Origin: Bacteroidales bacterium
Lineage (GTDB): Bacteria; Bacteroidota; Bacteroidia; Bacteroidales; UBA10428
Reading direction: 5' to 3'
Length of the DNA stretch: 64,000 bases
Assembly (NCBI GenBank): GCA_016930375.1
Contig: JAFGGU010000021.1
Location: 1-64,000 of the forward strand
Shown one piece after another: positions 54,631 through 64,000 of the stretch. The position numbers were made by a program, and so were the translations under genes. How positions within the stretch are numbered: the stretch's first letter is position 1; each line of letters opens with the position of its first letter. The notes beneath the pieces were generated by a model. That model made no database searches. It was not told where the DNA came from and worked only from the letters and a program-made list of their open reading frames with translations.

Positions 54631-55524
54631 TTATTTATTAATCTTCTTTCTTCTCCTTCGAATTCTAATAAACACGAATAATAAACCGCCTGCAATAATC
54701 CAGAAAGGCCAAAACTTAATAACCAGCAGTGTAAATGAAACAAGTCCGTACCAACCCTTGGTAAGGGATACCTTTAACCTGTCCATGAATTTATCCCTGT
54801 TCCTGGAATATTCATCAAGATCCGGTTTTTTACTGATCTGTAAATCAAGGGCGCTAAAATCCACCTGGTTATTGAGAAATTTCAAACGACCCTGAACACT
54901 TTCAATTTCTTCCTGTATCAAACGGATTTTTTCTTCGATCTCAAGTATGTCCTTTACCGTTTTCGCCTTTTTTAAAAGTTCGTTGTATTTCAACAGGTAG
55001 TTGCTTTTGTTTTGCAACCTGGTTTCCAAATCAATAAATTCCTCGGTTACATCTCTCGATGTTATATTTTTATAGGTAACTTTTCCGATACCCGACTCGA
55101 TTTTGTCAATAAACGCTTCAAAACCAACATAAGGTATCCTGATCCTGAGATTGTACCTTTGCGAAAAATCCATATTGGTAAAGGTCTCATCGGCATAATA
55201 GGCCTTAAACAACCTCACCAGGCTGTCGACTTTTCTTTTGGTATACTCCAGATCTTCAACCGTGATTTCCATCCGGCCATCCTTGATGATTTTGCTAGTG
55301 ATTGTATTGATGTCGATCACAGCGCCGGAACTGCCTGGTTGATAGAGTATGCCTCCTTCTTCGGCAGATACCTCCGGTGGAGGAACAGGTGCTCCGGCAA
55401 TGTCCATCATTTCCATTTTGGACATTTCTGTAGTCCCTCCTTCAAAGTTTGACGGGCCTGGCCGGCAAGATATCAGCATTTGTGAGATCAATGCAACAAC
55501 TGATATTAAACGGATCGTTTTCAT
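54631..55524 (-). CDS. DUF4349 domain lipoprotein with coiled coil
   Basis: A 297-residue lipoprotein (lipobox LISC) of the DUF4349 type. The mature part has a globular segment (KIIKDGRMEITVEDLEYTKRKVDSLV, FTNMDFSQRYNLRIRIPYVGFEAFIDKI) followed by a long coiled coil (LLKYNELLKKAKTVKDILEIEEKIRLIQEEIESVQG). A C-terminal membrane helix (LVIKFWPFWIIAGGLLFVFI) and a basic end complete it. It may span the periplasm as an envelope spacer or signalling piece; function unknown. Confidence 0.85.
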   Translation of the reverse strand: MKTIRLISVVALISQMLISCRPGPSNFEGGTTEMSKMEMMDIAGAPVPPPEVSAEEGGILYQPGSSGAVIDINTITSKIIKDGRMEITVEDLEYTKRKVDSLVRLFKAYYADETFTNMDFSQRYNLRIRIPYVGFEAFIDKIESGIGKVTYKNITSRDVTEEFIDLETRLQNKSNYLLKYNELLKKAKTVKDILEIEEKIRLIQEEIESVQGRLKFLNNQVDFSALDLQISKKPDLDEYSRNRDKFMDRLKVSLTKGWYGLVSFTLLVIKFWPFWIIAGGLLFVFIRIRRRRKKINK

Positions 55525-55567
55525 ATGAAGTGTTTTACCTAAATATCTTTCCTACAAGGACTCAATC

Positions 55568-55589
55568 CTACAGCCTACAGCCTACAGCC
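55568..55589. repeat. CTACAGC x3 short tandem repeat
   Basis: Three consecutive seven-base CTACAGC units lie between the DUF4349 gene and the BamA-like gene. Confidence 0.7.
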
Positions 55590-55608
55590 AATAGCCTAAA
55601 ATCACCGC

Positions 55609-56958
55609 CTAATACAAAAAATTCAATCCGATATACAATCCGCTTTCACCGTCCCCCGGATCAAGCGCGCGGCCATAATCCACGGCAATGATAAAATTCT
55701 GGTTCATGACAAAGTGAAATCCGGCGCCGGCACCCAGATGGAGCTTTTCATCGGCTTTTTCCACCATTTCAAGCTGGCCTGCGGGAATCCCGGATTTATC
55801 AAAATCGTATTTTTTGGTAACAATTCCGCCATCCAAAAAGCCACTTAATGCCAGATAAACATTTTGGTTGAATATGATGGTCCGCAAAAACTTCCACCGC
55901 AATTCAATATTGCCGAATGCAAAACCTTCTCCAACAATCCTGTTGCGCATCACTCCGCGTACGGTCTTGGCTCCTCCTACACCGTCGCGGGTATAATTGG
56001 GTGCCGTGTTGTACACAAAAGGAAGCATATAATAGGGCATATCCCCGCTGAGTTTCGATTGGTAGCTGGCGCGAAAAGCCAGATTAAGCACCTGGGGTGC
56101 CAGCGTGAAATATTGCCTGTGCGTCAGTATAAACCTGGTATACGACAGGTCGTCGTTACCCAGGAATGACGGGGCCATAAGGAACTGCAGTTCGGTCCAT
56201 ATTCCTTTCATCGGGTTGGCTTCAATATCCCTTGTGTCATATACCAGACCCGCTTTCAGCAGTGTGGTATTTCCGCCATCAGCCTGGTCCGCGGGAATAA
56301 CTCCCCAGTCCACGAATTTATCGTACAGCAACGCCGTATCAGGCAGTTGATCTTCAATATCTTTTCCCTTATTGAGTTTTTCAATGTCCACTGTGCCTGT
56401 TTTGGCATGGTTGTATTCAATGCCTGCCATCCAGCGGAATTGCGGTCCGGTAATTTTGCCCTGGAAATCAGCTCTGAGCCTGGTAAGTTTTCGATCCATG
56501 TTGTAGTACATGCGCGACAGGTAATCATCGCTTTCTTTATCTTCCCAATCGGCATTAAAATAGGATTCATATCCGTTAAATCCATAAAAATCCAGTGACT
56601 GTTCGGTAAGATAGCTTGCTTCTGCCGAGACCCTGATACCGGGTATCAGATACTCGGAATCATAAATAAATTGGTTGATACCGCTGCCCTTGGTTGTTCG
56701 TGACCATTCAAAATACAGTGAATGACGGTATTTTGGGTACTGCGTTCCGTCGCCGTAATGAAATATATTCACCAGGGCACCGTACTTAAAACCAATATCA
56801 GTATCATAAGCTATAACAGGAACCCCGCCAAAATTCCAGCCGGTCTTGATCTTATCGGCTTTTACCGATGATTTTACAGAATCAGCCTGACCCGTGGCTG
56901 TTAAAGTCCCTGCAAGGAACATCCCCAATACACAAAAATGTAAAAATTTGATTTTCAT
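55609..56958 (-). CDS. BamA/TamA-type outer-membrane protein without POTRA repeats
   Basis: A 449-residue outer-membrane barrel (signal MKIKFLHFCVLGMFLAGTLTATG) of the Omp85 surface-antigen family. TRDGVGGAKTVRGVMRNRIVG holds the VRG signature, and the end ALDPGDGESGLYIGLNFLY gives a C-terminal aromatic. There are no clear POTRA domains, unlike the TamL-like gene in this window, so it could be a patatin-type or BamA-like barrel without chaperone domains. Role in assembly or secretion is undefined. Confidence 0.8.
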   Translation of the reverse strand: MKIKFLHFCVLGMFLAGTLTATGQADSVKSSVKADKIKTGWNFGGVPVIAYDTDIGFKYGALVNIFHYGDGTQYPKYRHSLYFEWSRTTKGSGINQFIYDSEYLIPGIRVSAEASYLTEQSLDFYGFNGYESYFNADWEDKESDDYLSRMYYNMDRKLTRLRADFQGKITGPQFRWMAGIEYNHAKTGTVDIEKLNKGKDIEDQLPDTALLYDKFVDWGVIPADQADGGNTTLLKAGLVYDTRDIEANPMKGIWTELQFLMAPSFLGNDDLSYTRFILTHRQYFTLAPQVLNLAFRASYQSKLSGDMPYYMLPFVYNTAPNYTRDGVGGAKTVRGVMRNRIVGEGFAFGNIELRWKFLRTIIFNQNVYLALSGFLDGGIVTKKYDFDKSGIPAGQLEMVEKADEKLHLGAGAGFHFVMNQNFIIAVDYGRALDPGDGESGLYIGLNFLY

Positions 56959-57075
56959 AAATTTACTAGTTAGGCAAGCTTAGTATCACAACTAAATTAG
57001 TATTTTTAATGATGTTACCAACCGGGTACGCGAAAAAATGTTCTATTTTTAATATCATCAAATAAAACATCTCAC

Positions 57076-59478
57076 ATGAAAATTGTAAAACGTATTCTTT
57101 CAGGCCTGCTGATATTGGTGATACTGGCAGCTGTTGCAGGTTTTGCTTTTATCCGGCACATGGGACACAGAGCCCTTCCTGATTATAACCATGATCTTCC
57201 ATTGAAGGGACTTCATGCCCCGGTGGAGGTGTACCGCGATAACTATGCCATACCTCATATTTATGCGGATGATGAACACGATTTATACCTGGCTGTAGGA
57301 TACATTATGGCAGAGGATCGCCTGTGGCAGATGGATATGTTGCGGCATGTAACTGAAGGCAGACTGTCGGAAATTCTGGGGAAGAGTTTTGTGGATACGG
57401 ATTTGCTCTTAAGGGCGCTCCGTTTCCAGGAGAAGTCGGAAAAGATACTGGCGCAGACTGAACCTTCAACCCGGGAAGCTTTGGATGCATTTGCCGAAGG
57501 GGTTAACCAATATATGGAAAACAATAAACGCAAATTGCCGCCTGAGTTTGGCATCCTGAGGTATAAACCTGAGAAATGGGAGCCCTGTCATTCCCTCAAT
57601 ATGGTAGGTTACATGGCCTGGGACCTGAAAGCCGGCTGGAGTGAAATCATTCTGTCCGCCTTGCAGAAAAGTATTGATTCTGTTCGCTATCAGCAACTAC
57701 TGCCAGATCTGCTGAGAAGTCAACCCGCAGTTTTTCCTGGTAAAAAAACGAAAATATCCACTTCTGTGCTTCTGCCGGATATGATGCTCAAACTTGCAAC
57801 GCTGAAGGATATCGGGGCAGACGTGCTTGAAGCCAGCAACAACTGGGCTGTTTCAGGTTCAAAAAGCACTACCGGAATGCCGCTACTTGCCAATGATATG
57901 CACCTGAGTCTGAGTGCCCCGGGAATCTGGTACCAGATGCACCAGGTAGTGAAGGGAAAGTACAATGTCACCGGTTTGGGATTGCCCTGTACGCCGTTGA
58001 TTATTTGCGGACACAACGACAGTATTGCATGGGGCATGACGAATACTTATGTTGATAATCTTGATTTTTACGAAGAAATTGTCAATCCCCAAGATTCAGG
58101 ACAATATAGATATAACGGTGAGTGGAGAGATTTCGATATCCGGAAAGTATTGATTCGAACCAGCGCGGGAGAAGAGATTGAAAAAACACTGCGGTTTTCA
58201 CATCGCGGACCTGTTGTATCCTCCTTCAAAAAGATACCTGACAGGGTGGTCACCATGCACTGGGCGGGAGATGAGATGAGCGATGAGTTCCGGACCATTA
58301 TGCTACTGAACAGGGCTGATAACTGGAACGATTTTACCTCAGCGCTCAAAACCTTTCAATCCATTAGCCAGAACGTGGTTTATGCAGACAGAAAGGGGAA
58401 TATCGGCCTTTACTGCGCTGCCGGAGTTCCTTTAAGAAAGAGGGATATTCCGTTTGGAGTGCTTCCGGGAGACACCGATGAATATGACTGGAAAGGTTAT
58501 GTCCCTTTTGAGGAGCTGCCTTATCTGTTTAACCCGGTAAATGGCTATGTGGCTTCAGCCAATAACCGCACTGCGGCTCCTGACTATCCTTACCACATCG
58601 GATCGTGGTATCAGCCACCCGATCGGTTTGAAAGGATTGTGGAACTGCTGTCTGCCAAAGAGATTTTATCTGTTGAGGATTTTAAATCCATACAACTCGA
58701 TCAGAAATCCAAAATGGCGGACAGGTATATGCCATACATTCTGAGTGCCCTGGGCGGGATGAAAGACATGAATCCCGTTGAAAGCAAGGCCTATGAGATT
58801 CTGAAAAACTGGGATCATTCCATGGCTGCACAAAATGCTGCAGCGGCGATTTTTGAGACTTTGTATACCGAGTTTGTCCGGTGCATATTCTCGGATGAAC
58901 TGGGCAGTGAACTATACGGAAGTTATAGCGGAGTAAGCTCCCTCTACCGGAATGCAACGGATCAGTTATTGATCAGCAGAAGAAACTCAGAATGGTTTGA
59001 CGATGTTTCCACACTACAAAGTATAGAAAACTTCAATGACAGGGTTGCCTGCGCTTTTTCCAAGGCTGTTTCATTCATTGCGACCACGCAGGGAAATAAT
59101 CCCGAAACCTGGCAATGGGGCAATATGCACCATCTCGTGCTTGCCCATCCGATGGCAACCGTGAAGGTGCTCGATAAGGTTTTCAAACTGAAAAGAGGTC
59201 CCTTTGCCGTTGGAGGAAGCTTTCATACGGTCTCGCCCTTCAGTTATGATAACAACAAGCCATTCGAGGTTAATCATGGTTCATCCCACAGACATATCTA
59301 CGATCTCAGCAACTGGGACAATTCACTCACCGTTATTCCCACAGGCAATTCCGGAATCCCCGCCAGCAAACATTATTGCGACCAGACGGAATTGTACTTA
59401 AACGGGCAATATCATGCGGATTATTTTTCCAAGGAAAAAGTGGCTGAAAATGCAGTATATAAAATGAAGTTTTATTAA
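57076..59478 (+). CDS. penicillin-acylase-family Ntn hydrolase
   Basis: An 800-residue exported precursor with a signal-anchor (LSGLLILVILAAVAGFAFI). The alpha chain has HVTEGRLSEILG and HDLYLAVGYIMAEDRLWQMDMLRH. The autocatalytic cleavage and nucleophile Ser is at about 254 in EASNNWAVSGSKS, followed by NDMHLSLSAPGIWYQMHQ and GLGLPCTPLIICGHNDSIAWGMTN. The enzymes hydrolyse acyl amides, including N-acyl-homoserine lactones or beta-lactams; the substrate is not predictable. It overlaps the HAD gene by no bases: the next ATG follows its stop directly. Confidence 0.88.
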   Translation: MKIVKRILSGLLILVILAAVAGFAFIRHMGHRALPDYNHDLPLKGLHAPVEVYRDNYAIPHIYADDEHDLYLAVGYIMAEDRLWQMDMLRHVTEGRLSEILGKSFVDTDLLLRALRFQEKSEKILAQTEPSTREALDAFAEGVNQYMENNKRKLPPEFGILRYKPEKWEPCHSLNMVGYMAWDLKAGWSEIILSALQKSIDSVRYQQLLPDLLRSQPAVFPGKKTKISTSVLLPDMMLKLATLKDIGADVLEASNNWAVSGSKSTTGMPLLANDMHLSLSAPGIWYQMHQVVKGKYNVTGLGLPCTPLIICGHNDSIAWGMTNTYVDNLDFYEEIVNPQDSGQYRYNGEWRDFDIRKVLIRTSAGEEIEKTLRFSHRGPVVSSFKKIPDRVVTMHWAGDEMSDEFRTIMLLNRADNWNDFTSALKTFQSISQNVVYADRKGNIGLYCAAGVPLRKRDIPFGVLPGDTDEYDWKGYVPFEELPYLFNPVNGYVASANNRTAAPDYPYHIGSWYQPPDRFERIVELLSAKEILSVEDFKSIQLDQKSKMADRYMPYILSALGGMKDMNPVESKAYEILKNWDHSMAAQNAAAAIFETLYTEFVRCIFSDELGSELYGSYSGVSSLYRNATDQLLISRRNSEWFDDVSTLQSIENFNDRVACAFSKAVSFIATTQGNNPETWQWGNMHHLVLAHPMATVKVLDKVFKLKRGPFAVGGSFHTVSPFSYDNNKPFEVNHGSSHRHIYDLSNWDNSLTVIPTGNSGIPASKHYCDQTELYLNGQYHADYFSKEKVAENAVYKMKFY

Positions 59479-60141
59479 ATGATATATAAAGCCATCATTT
59501 TCGATCTCGACGGCACACTTGCCGATACGCTTTCCGACATCGCCGGCTCCATGAACCGGGTATTGAAAGCCCACCAGTTTCCGCTTCATGGGGTGACAGA
59601 CTATAAGTTGCTGGTTGGAAGGGGACTGGATAACCTGGTAAAACAAGCATTACCGGAAAGTGCACGTCAGCCTGGTTTGGTGTCAAAGTGCCTGGCCGAA
59701 ATGATGGAGGATTACAAGGAAAATTGCCTGGTTAACACGCGTTTATACTATGGAATTAAGGAAATGCTGATCGAGCTGGTGAAATCCGATGTAAAGCTTG
59801 CCGTGTTTTCAAATAAGGCTGAGCCACTTACGCATAAAATCGTCAACCACCTTTTGGGTGATATCCCGTTTTTGGTTGTAATGGGGGCACGATCCGATCT
59901 CCCAAAAAAGCCCGATCCTGCCGGAGCGCTTTCCATCAGCAAAAAAATGGCTGTTCAGCCGGAAGAAATGATTTATATGGGTGATTCCGATGTGGATATG
60001 ATCACCGCCACCAGGGCGGGTATGCATGCAGTGGGGGTATTGTGGGGTTTCAGAACAGGTGAGGAATTGCTGGCGAACGGTGCAAAGGCTTTGTTGGAAA
60101 AACCTTCTGATTTAACAGATCAATTTTTTACTGACAGTTAA
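59479..60141 (+). CDS. HAD hydrolase, phosphoglycolate-phosphatase-like
   Basis: A 220-residue HAD-superfamily phosphatase. Motif 1 IIFDLDGTLADT (nucleophile Asp), motif 2 VFSNKAEP, motif 3 KKPDP and motif 4 GDSDVDMITATRAG are present, with a type I cap between about 15 and 85. It may remove 2-phosphoglycolate or another small phosphoester. It starts immediately after the acylase stop and is followed 29 bases later by an MFS transporter gene, so the three are probably one unit. Confidence 0.85.
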   Translation: MIYKAIIFDLDGTLADTLSDIAGSMNRVLKAHQFPLHGVTDYKLLVGRGLDNLVKQALPESARQPGLVSKCLAEMMEDYKENCLVNTRLYYGIKEMLIELVKSDVKLAVFSNKAEPLTHKIVNHLLGDIPFLVVMGARSDLPKKPDPAGALSISKKMAVQPEEMIYMGDSDVDMITATRAGMHAVGVLWGFRTGEELLANGAKALLEKPSDLTDQFFTDS

Positions 60142-60170
60142 GGCAAGATCCAGTTTCAGAAATCAATCCT

Positions 60171-61388
60171 ATGTTGCCAGAATCCAAGGTCGGAATGAAA
60201 AAGGAAGCTAAATTCCTCGGCGTCAGCAGGAATATCCTCTTTACGGGTCTGACCAGTTTCCTGACAGACACTTCTGTCAAAATGGTCTATTCCGTGATGC
60301 CGATGTTCCTGATGTCTATCGGGGCTTCAAAAACCACCCTGGCTTTGATCGAAGGAATCGCTGAAAGCACGGCATCGCTGATCAAGGCACTTTCAGGGTT
60401 CTGGAGCGATAAAATCGGGAAGAACAAACCTTTCATGATCATTGGCTATGGGATCTCTGCCCTGGTAATTCCGCTGTATGCGCTTGTGATCTCTCCCCTG
60501 CATGTGTTAGGTCTGAGGTTCATTGAAAGATTCGGCAAGGGTATCCGGACTGCGCCCCGCGACAGCCTGATTGCCGGCTCGGTGGTTAACGAAGAGACCG
60601 GCAAAAGCTTCGGGGTGCAAAAGGCAATGGATAACAGCGGGGCGATTATCGGTCCCCTGGTGGCATTTATAATGCTGTCCATGTTGCCAGGGAACTACCG
60701 GCTGATCTTTGTACTCGCCGGCATACCTGCCATACTTTCTGTTTTTGTTATTATTTTCAAGATCCATGAAGCCAAAAGAAACAGGCATGAGCTGTTCACC
60801 CGGTTTCACTTCAGGGATTTCTCAGGCAGATATTATTTTTTTCTGGGTATCATTTTTGTTTTTACCCTGGGCAATTCGACCGATGCCCTGTTGATGGTCA
60901 AGGCCAATGAAGTAGGAGTCAGGGTGGCTTTGATCCCCCTCGTATACCTGATCACCAATGCAGTATCCGTGCTTGCTTCGGTACCGCTCGGGTCGCTTTC
61001 CGACAGGATTGGCAAAGAGAAGATCCTGGTAACAGGCTACCTGCTTTACGCTGTGGTTTACTATGGCTTCGGGATCACTTCAAGCACCGGAACAATAATT
61101 GCCCTTTTTGCCCTTTACGGACTTTATTCAGCTGCTACTGACAGCATACAAAAGGCTTACATCGCGGATATAATCGATAAGAATAAAAATGGCACGGGAT
61201 TAGGGATCTACAATGCGCTTATCGGGATCACGTTATTCCCGGCTAGCCTGATTGCCGGGATCCTTTATGACAGGGTGGATTCCAAAGTTCCTTTTTACTT
61301 TGGCGCCGCAACTGCTTTACTTTCTGCAGTTCTGATGGTTTTTTTCAGGACAGGCGGGAACAAGAGAAACAAGGGGGCGGTTACCTGA
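60171..61388 (+). CDS. MFS transporter
   Basis: A 405-residue 12-helix major facilitator. The helix 2-3 loop GFWSDKIGKNKP resembles the conserved MFS D-x-x-G-R/K motif, as does the second-half LGSLSDRIGKEKIL. GLRFIERFGKGIRTAPRDSLIAGSV is strongly similar to a Bacteroidota MFS group; direction and substrate are unknown. A later ATG at MKKEAKFLGVSRN is an alternative start. Confidence 0.87.
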   Translation: MLPESKVGMKKEAKFLGVSRNILFTGLTSFLTDTSVKMVYSVMPMFLMSIGASKTTLALIEGIAESTASLIKALSGFWSDKIGKNKPFMIIGYGISALVIPLYALVISPLHVLGLRFIERFGKGIRTAPRDSLIAGSVVNEETGKSFGVQKAMDNSGAIIGPLVAFIMLSMLPGNYRLIFVLAGIPAILSVFVIIFKIHEAKRNRHELFTRFHFRDFSGRYYFFLGIIFVFTLGNSTDALLMVKANEVGVRVALIPLVYLITNAVSVLASVPLGSLSDRIGKEKILVTGYLLYAVVYYGFGITSSTGTIIALFALYGLYSAATDSIQKAYIADIIDKNKNGTGLGIYNALIGITLFPASLIAGILYDRVDSKVPFYFGAATALLSAVLMVFFRTGGNKRNKGAVT

Positions 61389-61461
61389 ACGGATTTTTAA
61401 GAATTAACTGGTATCTTTAGCGGATATATTCTATTAAAATTTTAATCATTTAAGATACGTG

Positions 61462-64000
61462 ATGAGACCTTTCTATAACCAAAACCTGGAAGAAACACTT
61501 GGTCATTTTGAGGTGACCGCGGCAGGAGGATTGACTTCAGCCGAAGTCGGGGCAAGGCATGAAAAATACGGATTCAACCAGTTGACGGCCAAAAGGAAAA
61601 AAACATTTCTTCAGATGTTTTTGGCCCAATTCAAAAGCTTCATGATCATCATTCTTCTGATAGCCGCCGCAATTTCCGGAGTGGTGGGAGTTATGGAGGG
61701 TGAGGGTTTATTTGACACCTTTGTCATCCTGGGTATCCTGGTACTGAATGCTTTTATCGGGGCTTACCAGGAGCGTAAGGCTGAATCGTCGCTCGAAGCC
61801 CTGAAGAATCTGGCGGCTCCCAACACCAAAGTTCTGCGTAACGGGCAGATCTTGGAGATTCCTACGCGCGAACTGGTTCCGGGCGATATCGTGATACTCG
61901 AGACGGGAGCCATAGTGCCGGCTGATTTGCGGCTGATTGAAGCAGTGAATCTCAAAGTACAGGAATCAGCCCTGACCGGAGAATCTGTCCCGGTTGACAA
62001 GCATACCGAAGCACTGAAGGATGAAAATATAGCTCTTGGTGACCGGACCAACCAGGCCTTTTCGAGCAGTCTGGTCACCTATGGACGGGGTCGCGGAGTT
62101 GTAACTGCCACGGGAATGCAGACTGAGGTTGGAAAAATTGCGGATATGTTGCAACAGACGGTTGAAACTGAGACGCCTATGAGCCGTCGACTGGAGCAAC
62201 TGGGCAAGATTTTGGGGATTGTGGCGCTCATTATCTGTGCGTTGATCTTTCTGGTGGGCGTATTGTATGGTAATTCTGTGATGAGTATGTTCATGACTGC
62301 AGTCAGTCTCGCTGTTGCCGCCATTCCTGAAGGTCTCCCTGCCGTATCAACCATTGTGCTTGCCATTGGCGTACAGCGACTGGTGAAAAAGAACGCGATC
62401 ATCCGCACGCTTCCGTCGGTGGAAACACTCGGCAGCGCCTCCGTCATCTGTTCTGACAAAACCGGAACCCTGACACAGAACAAAATGACCGTTGTTGAAG
62501 CCTATGTCAATCATAAAAAAGATGTAATAAACAGGACTGCTCCTGCCAGTGTGCTGAATGATGAGGAAAACAGGCTGCTGTCCATTTCGGTATTGTGTGC
62601 CGACGCGCAGGTCAGAACCAGGGAGGATGGAAAACATGAATATACCGGAGATCCGACTGAAACAGCGCTCCTTGATTTCGGCATTTTATATGGACAATTG
62701 AAAGATGATCTTGAAAAGCAATATCCACGGGTGGCGGAGATTCCTTTTGATTCCGAACGAAAACGCATGACCACGGTAAACCGGTTGCCGGACGGAGGTA
62801 CCAGGGTAAATGTCAAGGGTGGACTTGACGAAGTGCTCAGCGTATGCAGCAGGATCATCATCCACGGGGAAATCAAACCTATCACTGCCAGTGACAAAGA
62901 AAAGATCAGCAGGGCCAATCTTACAATGGCGGATTCAGCCCTGCGTGTGCTGTCCATGGCCTACAAGGATCTTCCAGAAGCACCTCAGAAGGTGGAGATT
63001 GGCGAACTGGAAAACGAACTTATTTTCATCGGCCTGTTAGGTATGATTGATCCGGCCAGACCAGAGGTTGTTGATGCTGTGGCCAGATGTAAAACAGCAG
63101 GCATTCGGCCGGTTATGATTACGGGAGATCATAAAAGCACTGCCCTGGCTATTGCCCGTGAGATTGGCATTTACGATGAAGGAGCCAGGGCCATTACCGG
63201 TACTGAGCTCAGCCAGCTCAGCGATGAGGAATTCACCCAAACCGTATCATCGTATGCTGTGTATGCAAGGGTCGCCCCGGAGCATAAAGTGCGTATCGTG
63301 AAAGCCTGGCAGTCCCATAATCATGTGGTAGCCATGACCGGTGACGGAGTAAATGATGCACCGGCCCTTAAACAGGCTGATATTGGCGCCGCCATGGGAA
63401 TTGTGGGAACCGATGTGGCAAAAGGAGCCGCCGATATGATTCTTACGGATGATAATTTTGCGACCATTGTGTCTGCCGTAGAGGAAGGAAGAAGAATTTA
63501 TGACAATATTCTGAAGGCCATTCAGTTTCTGCTTTCTACCAACGTTGGTGAGATCTTTCTTTTGTTAATCACTTCGGTTTTCAATCTTGGCACGCCTTTG
63601 CTCCCCATTCATATTCTGTGGGTAAACCTGGTGACCGATAGTCTTCCCGCACTGGCACTGAGTGTGGATCCTGCCGAAAAAGGTATCATGAATCGCAAGC
63701 CGCGTAGTTCGAAGGGCGGTTTTATGACCCGGGGGATGGTGTGGAGAGTCATGTACCAGGGAATCATGATCGGTGTCATACCACTCGTATCTTTCCTGAT
63801 TGGCCTGCATGAACAGGGATTGATGCTGGGCCAGACCATGGCATTTTCGACACTCATGTTCGCACAGCTTGTGCATGTTCGCAACCTGCATTCAAATAAG
63901 AGATCATCCCTTGCCATCAATCCGATGAATAACAAGCCGCTTATCGGTGCGATCTTAATTTCTGCTGCCCTGGCGCTGCTGGTTTTGTTAGTGCCTCCTG
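61462..64000 (+). CDS. P-type ATPase of the SERCA/PMCA Ca2+ type, 3' end beyond the window
   Basis: At least 846 residues, cut by the right edge. The N-terminal cytosolic part LEETLGHFEVTAAGGLT and first helices lead to the A-domain TGES (ALTGESVP). The M4 VAAIPEGLPA motif is a Ca2+-ATPase signature, and the phosphorylation Asp is in ICSDKTGTLTQNK. KGGLDEV lies in the N-domain and TGDGVNDAPALK forms the hinge. The later helices run to the edge. It most likely exports Ca2+ from the cytoplasm, but related enzymes carry other cations. The frame is open from the ATG preceded by GTG, with no stop. Confidence 0.93.
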   Translation, partial: MRPFYNQNLEETLGHFEVTAAGGLTSAEVGARHEKYGFNQLTAKRKKTFLQMFLAQFKSFMIIILLIAAAISGVVGVMEGEGLFDTFVILGILVLNAFIGAYQERKAESSLEALKNLAAPNTKVLRNGQILEIPTRELVPGDIVILETGAIVPADLRLIEAVNLKVQESALTGESVPVDKHTEALKDENIALGDRTNQAFSSSLVTYGRGRGVVTATGMQTEVGKIADMLQQTVETETPMSRRLEQLGKILGIVALIICALIFLVGVLYGNSVMSMFMTAVSLAVAAIPEGLPAVSTIVLAIGVQRLVKKNAIIRTLPSVETLGSASVICSDKTGTLTQNKMTVVEAYVNHKKDVINRTAPASVLNDEENRLLSISVLCADAQVRTREDGKHEYTGDPTETALLDFGILYGQLKDDLEKQYPRVAEIPFDSERKRMTTVNRLPDGGTRVNVKGGLDEVLSVCSRIIIHGEIKPITASDKEKISRANLTMADSALRVLSMAYKDLPEAPQKVEIGELENELIFIGLLGMIDPARPEVVDAVARCKTAGIRPVMITGDHKSTALAIAREIGIYDEGARAITGTELSQLSDEEFTQTVSSYAVYARVAPEHKVRIVKAWQSHNHVVAMTGDGVNDAPALKQADIGAAMGIVGTDVAKGAADMILTDDNFATIVSAVEEGRRIYDNILKAIQFLLSTNVGEIFLLLITSVFNLGTPLLPIHILWVNLVTDSLPALALSVDPAEKGIMNRKPRSSKGGFMTRGMVWRVMYQGIMIGVIPLVSFLIGLHEQGLMLGQTMAFSTLMFAQLVHVRNLHSNKRSSLAINPMNNKPLIGAILISAALALLVLLVPP

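Overview
The window is a stretch of a Bacteroidota chromosome, most likely an anaerobic Bacteroidales-like organism that handles hydrogen. This rests on several observations. TAnnTTTG-type promoter boxes are present and Shine-Dalgarno sites are rare. The left end has an rpsU-xerC-hpf-tRNA order. The genes include TamL- and PorT-like outer-membrane proteins, a carboxypeptidase-regulatory-plus-barrel receptor, DUF5777, a GH109 enzyme with a Tat signal, and a trimeric [FeFe]-hydrogenase. Several genes appear to start with TTG.

Layout. 1-5 kb: a partial tRNA, hpf, xerC, rpsU, a helix-hairpin-helix protein and a TamL-like lipoprotein. 5-24 kb: an rRNA/tRNA methyltransferase, two lipoproteins (one an M3-like metallopeptidase), a large receptor-like barrel, a FluC fluoride channel with DUF190, a COG2509 flavoprotein, a PorT-like protein, an Ldh-family dehydrogenase, a nitroreductase, two MacB/FtsX permeases around a SiaC-like protein, and a five-gene unit of two c-type cytochromes, DUF5777, YceI and an OB-fold protein. 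24-27 kb: gapA, a barrel protein and two tiny lipoproteins sharing a CPAY motif.

27-38 kb is the most interesting part: thirteen same-strand genes. In transcription order they are hypE, hypA, hypB, a DRTGG protein, a RsbW-like ATPase, a ferredoxin/H-cluster-like/Fe4S4 protein with altered catalytic residues, a second DRTGG protein, a PHP phosphoesterase, a histidine-kinase-type ATPase, an HndB-like ferredoxin and hydB-hydA-hydC. The run ends in a hairpin terminator. I read it as an NAD(H)-linked, probably electron-bifurcating hydrogenase preceded by a likely H2- or redox-sensing relay, with nickel-hydrogenase maturation genes at the head. No [NiFe] structural gene and no hydE/F/G is present here.

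38-64 kb: an M3 peptidase, an SSS symporter, recR, polyphosphate glucokinase, an HU-like/SPOR membrane protein, a GH51-GH109-GH2 glycosidase group, hisS, a WbuC cupin, a FadL-type porin, an RRM RNA-binding protein, a DUF4349 lipoprotein, a BamA-like barrel, a penicillin-acylase-type hydrolase, a HAD phosphatase, an MFS transporter and a P-type Ca2+ ATPase cut by the right edge.

A second theme is small dispersed repeats. Several families lie at gene ends and supply stop codons or C-terminal residues. One 42-bp palindrome sits in frame inside a GH2 gene, and an 8-bp minisatellite separates the H-cluster-like gene from the DRTGG-PHP-ATPase genes. No gene-free stretch exceeds 300 bases; the longest, 35558-35839, is filled largely with repeats.
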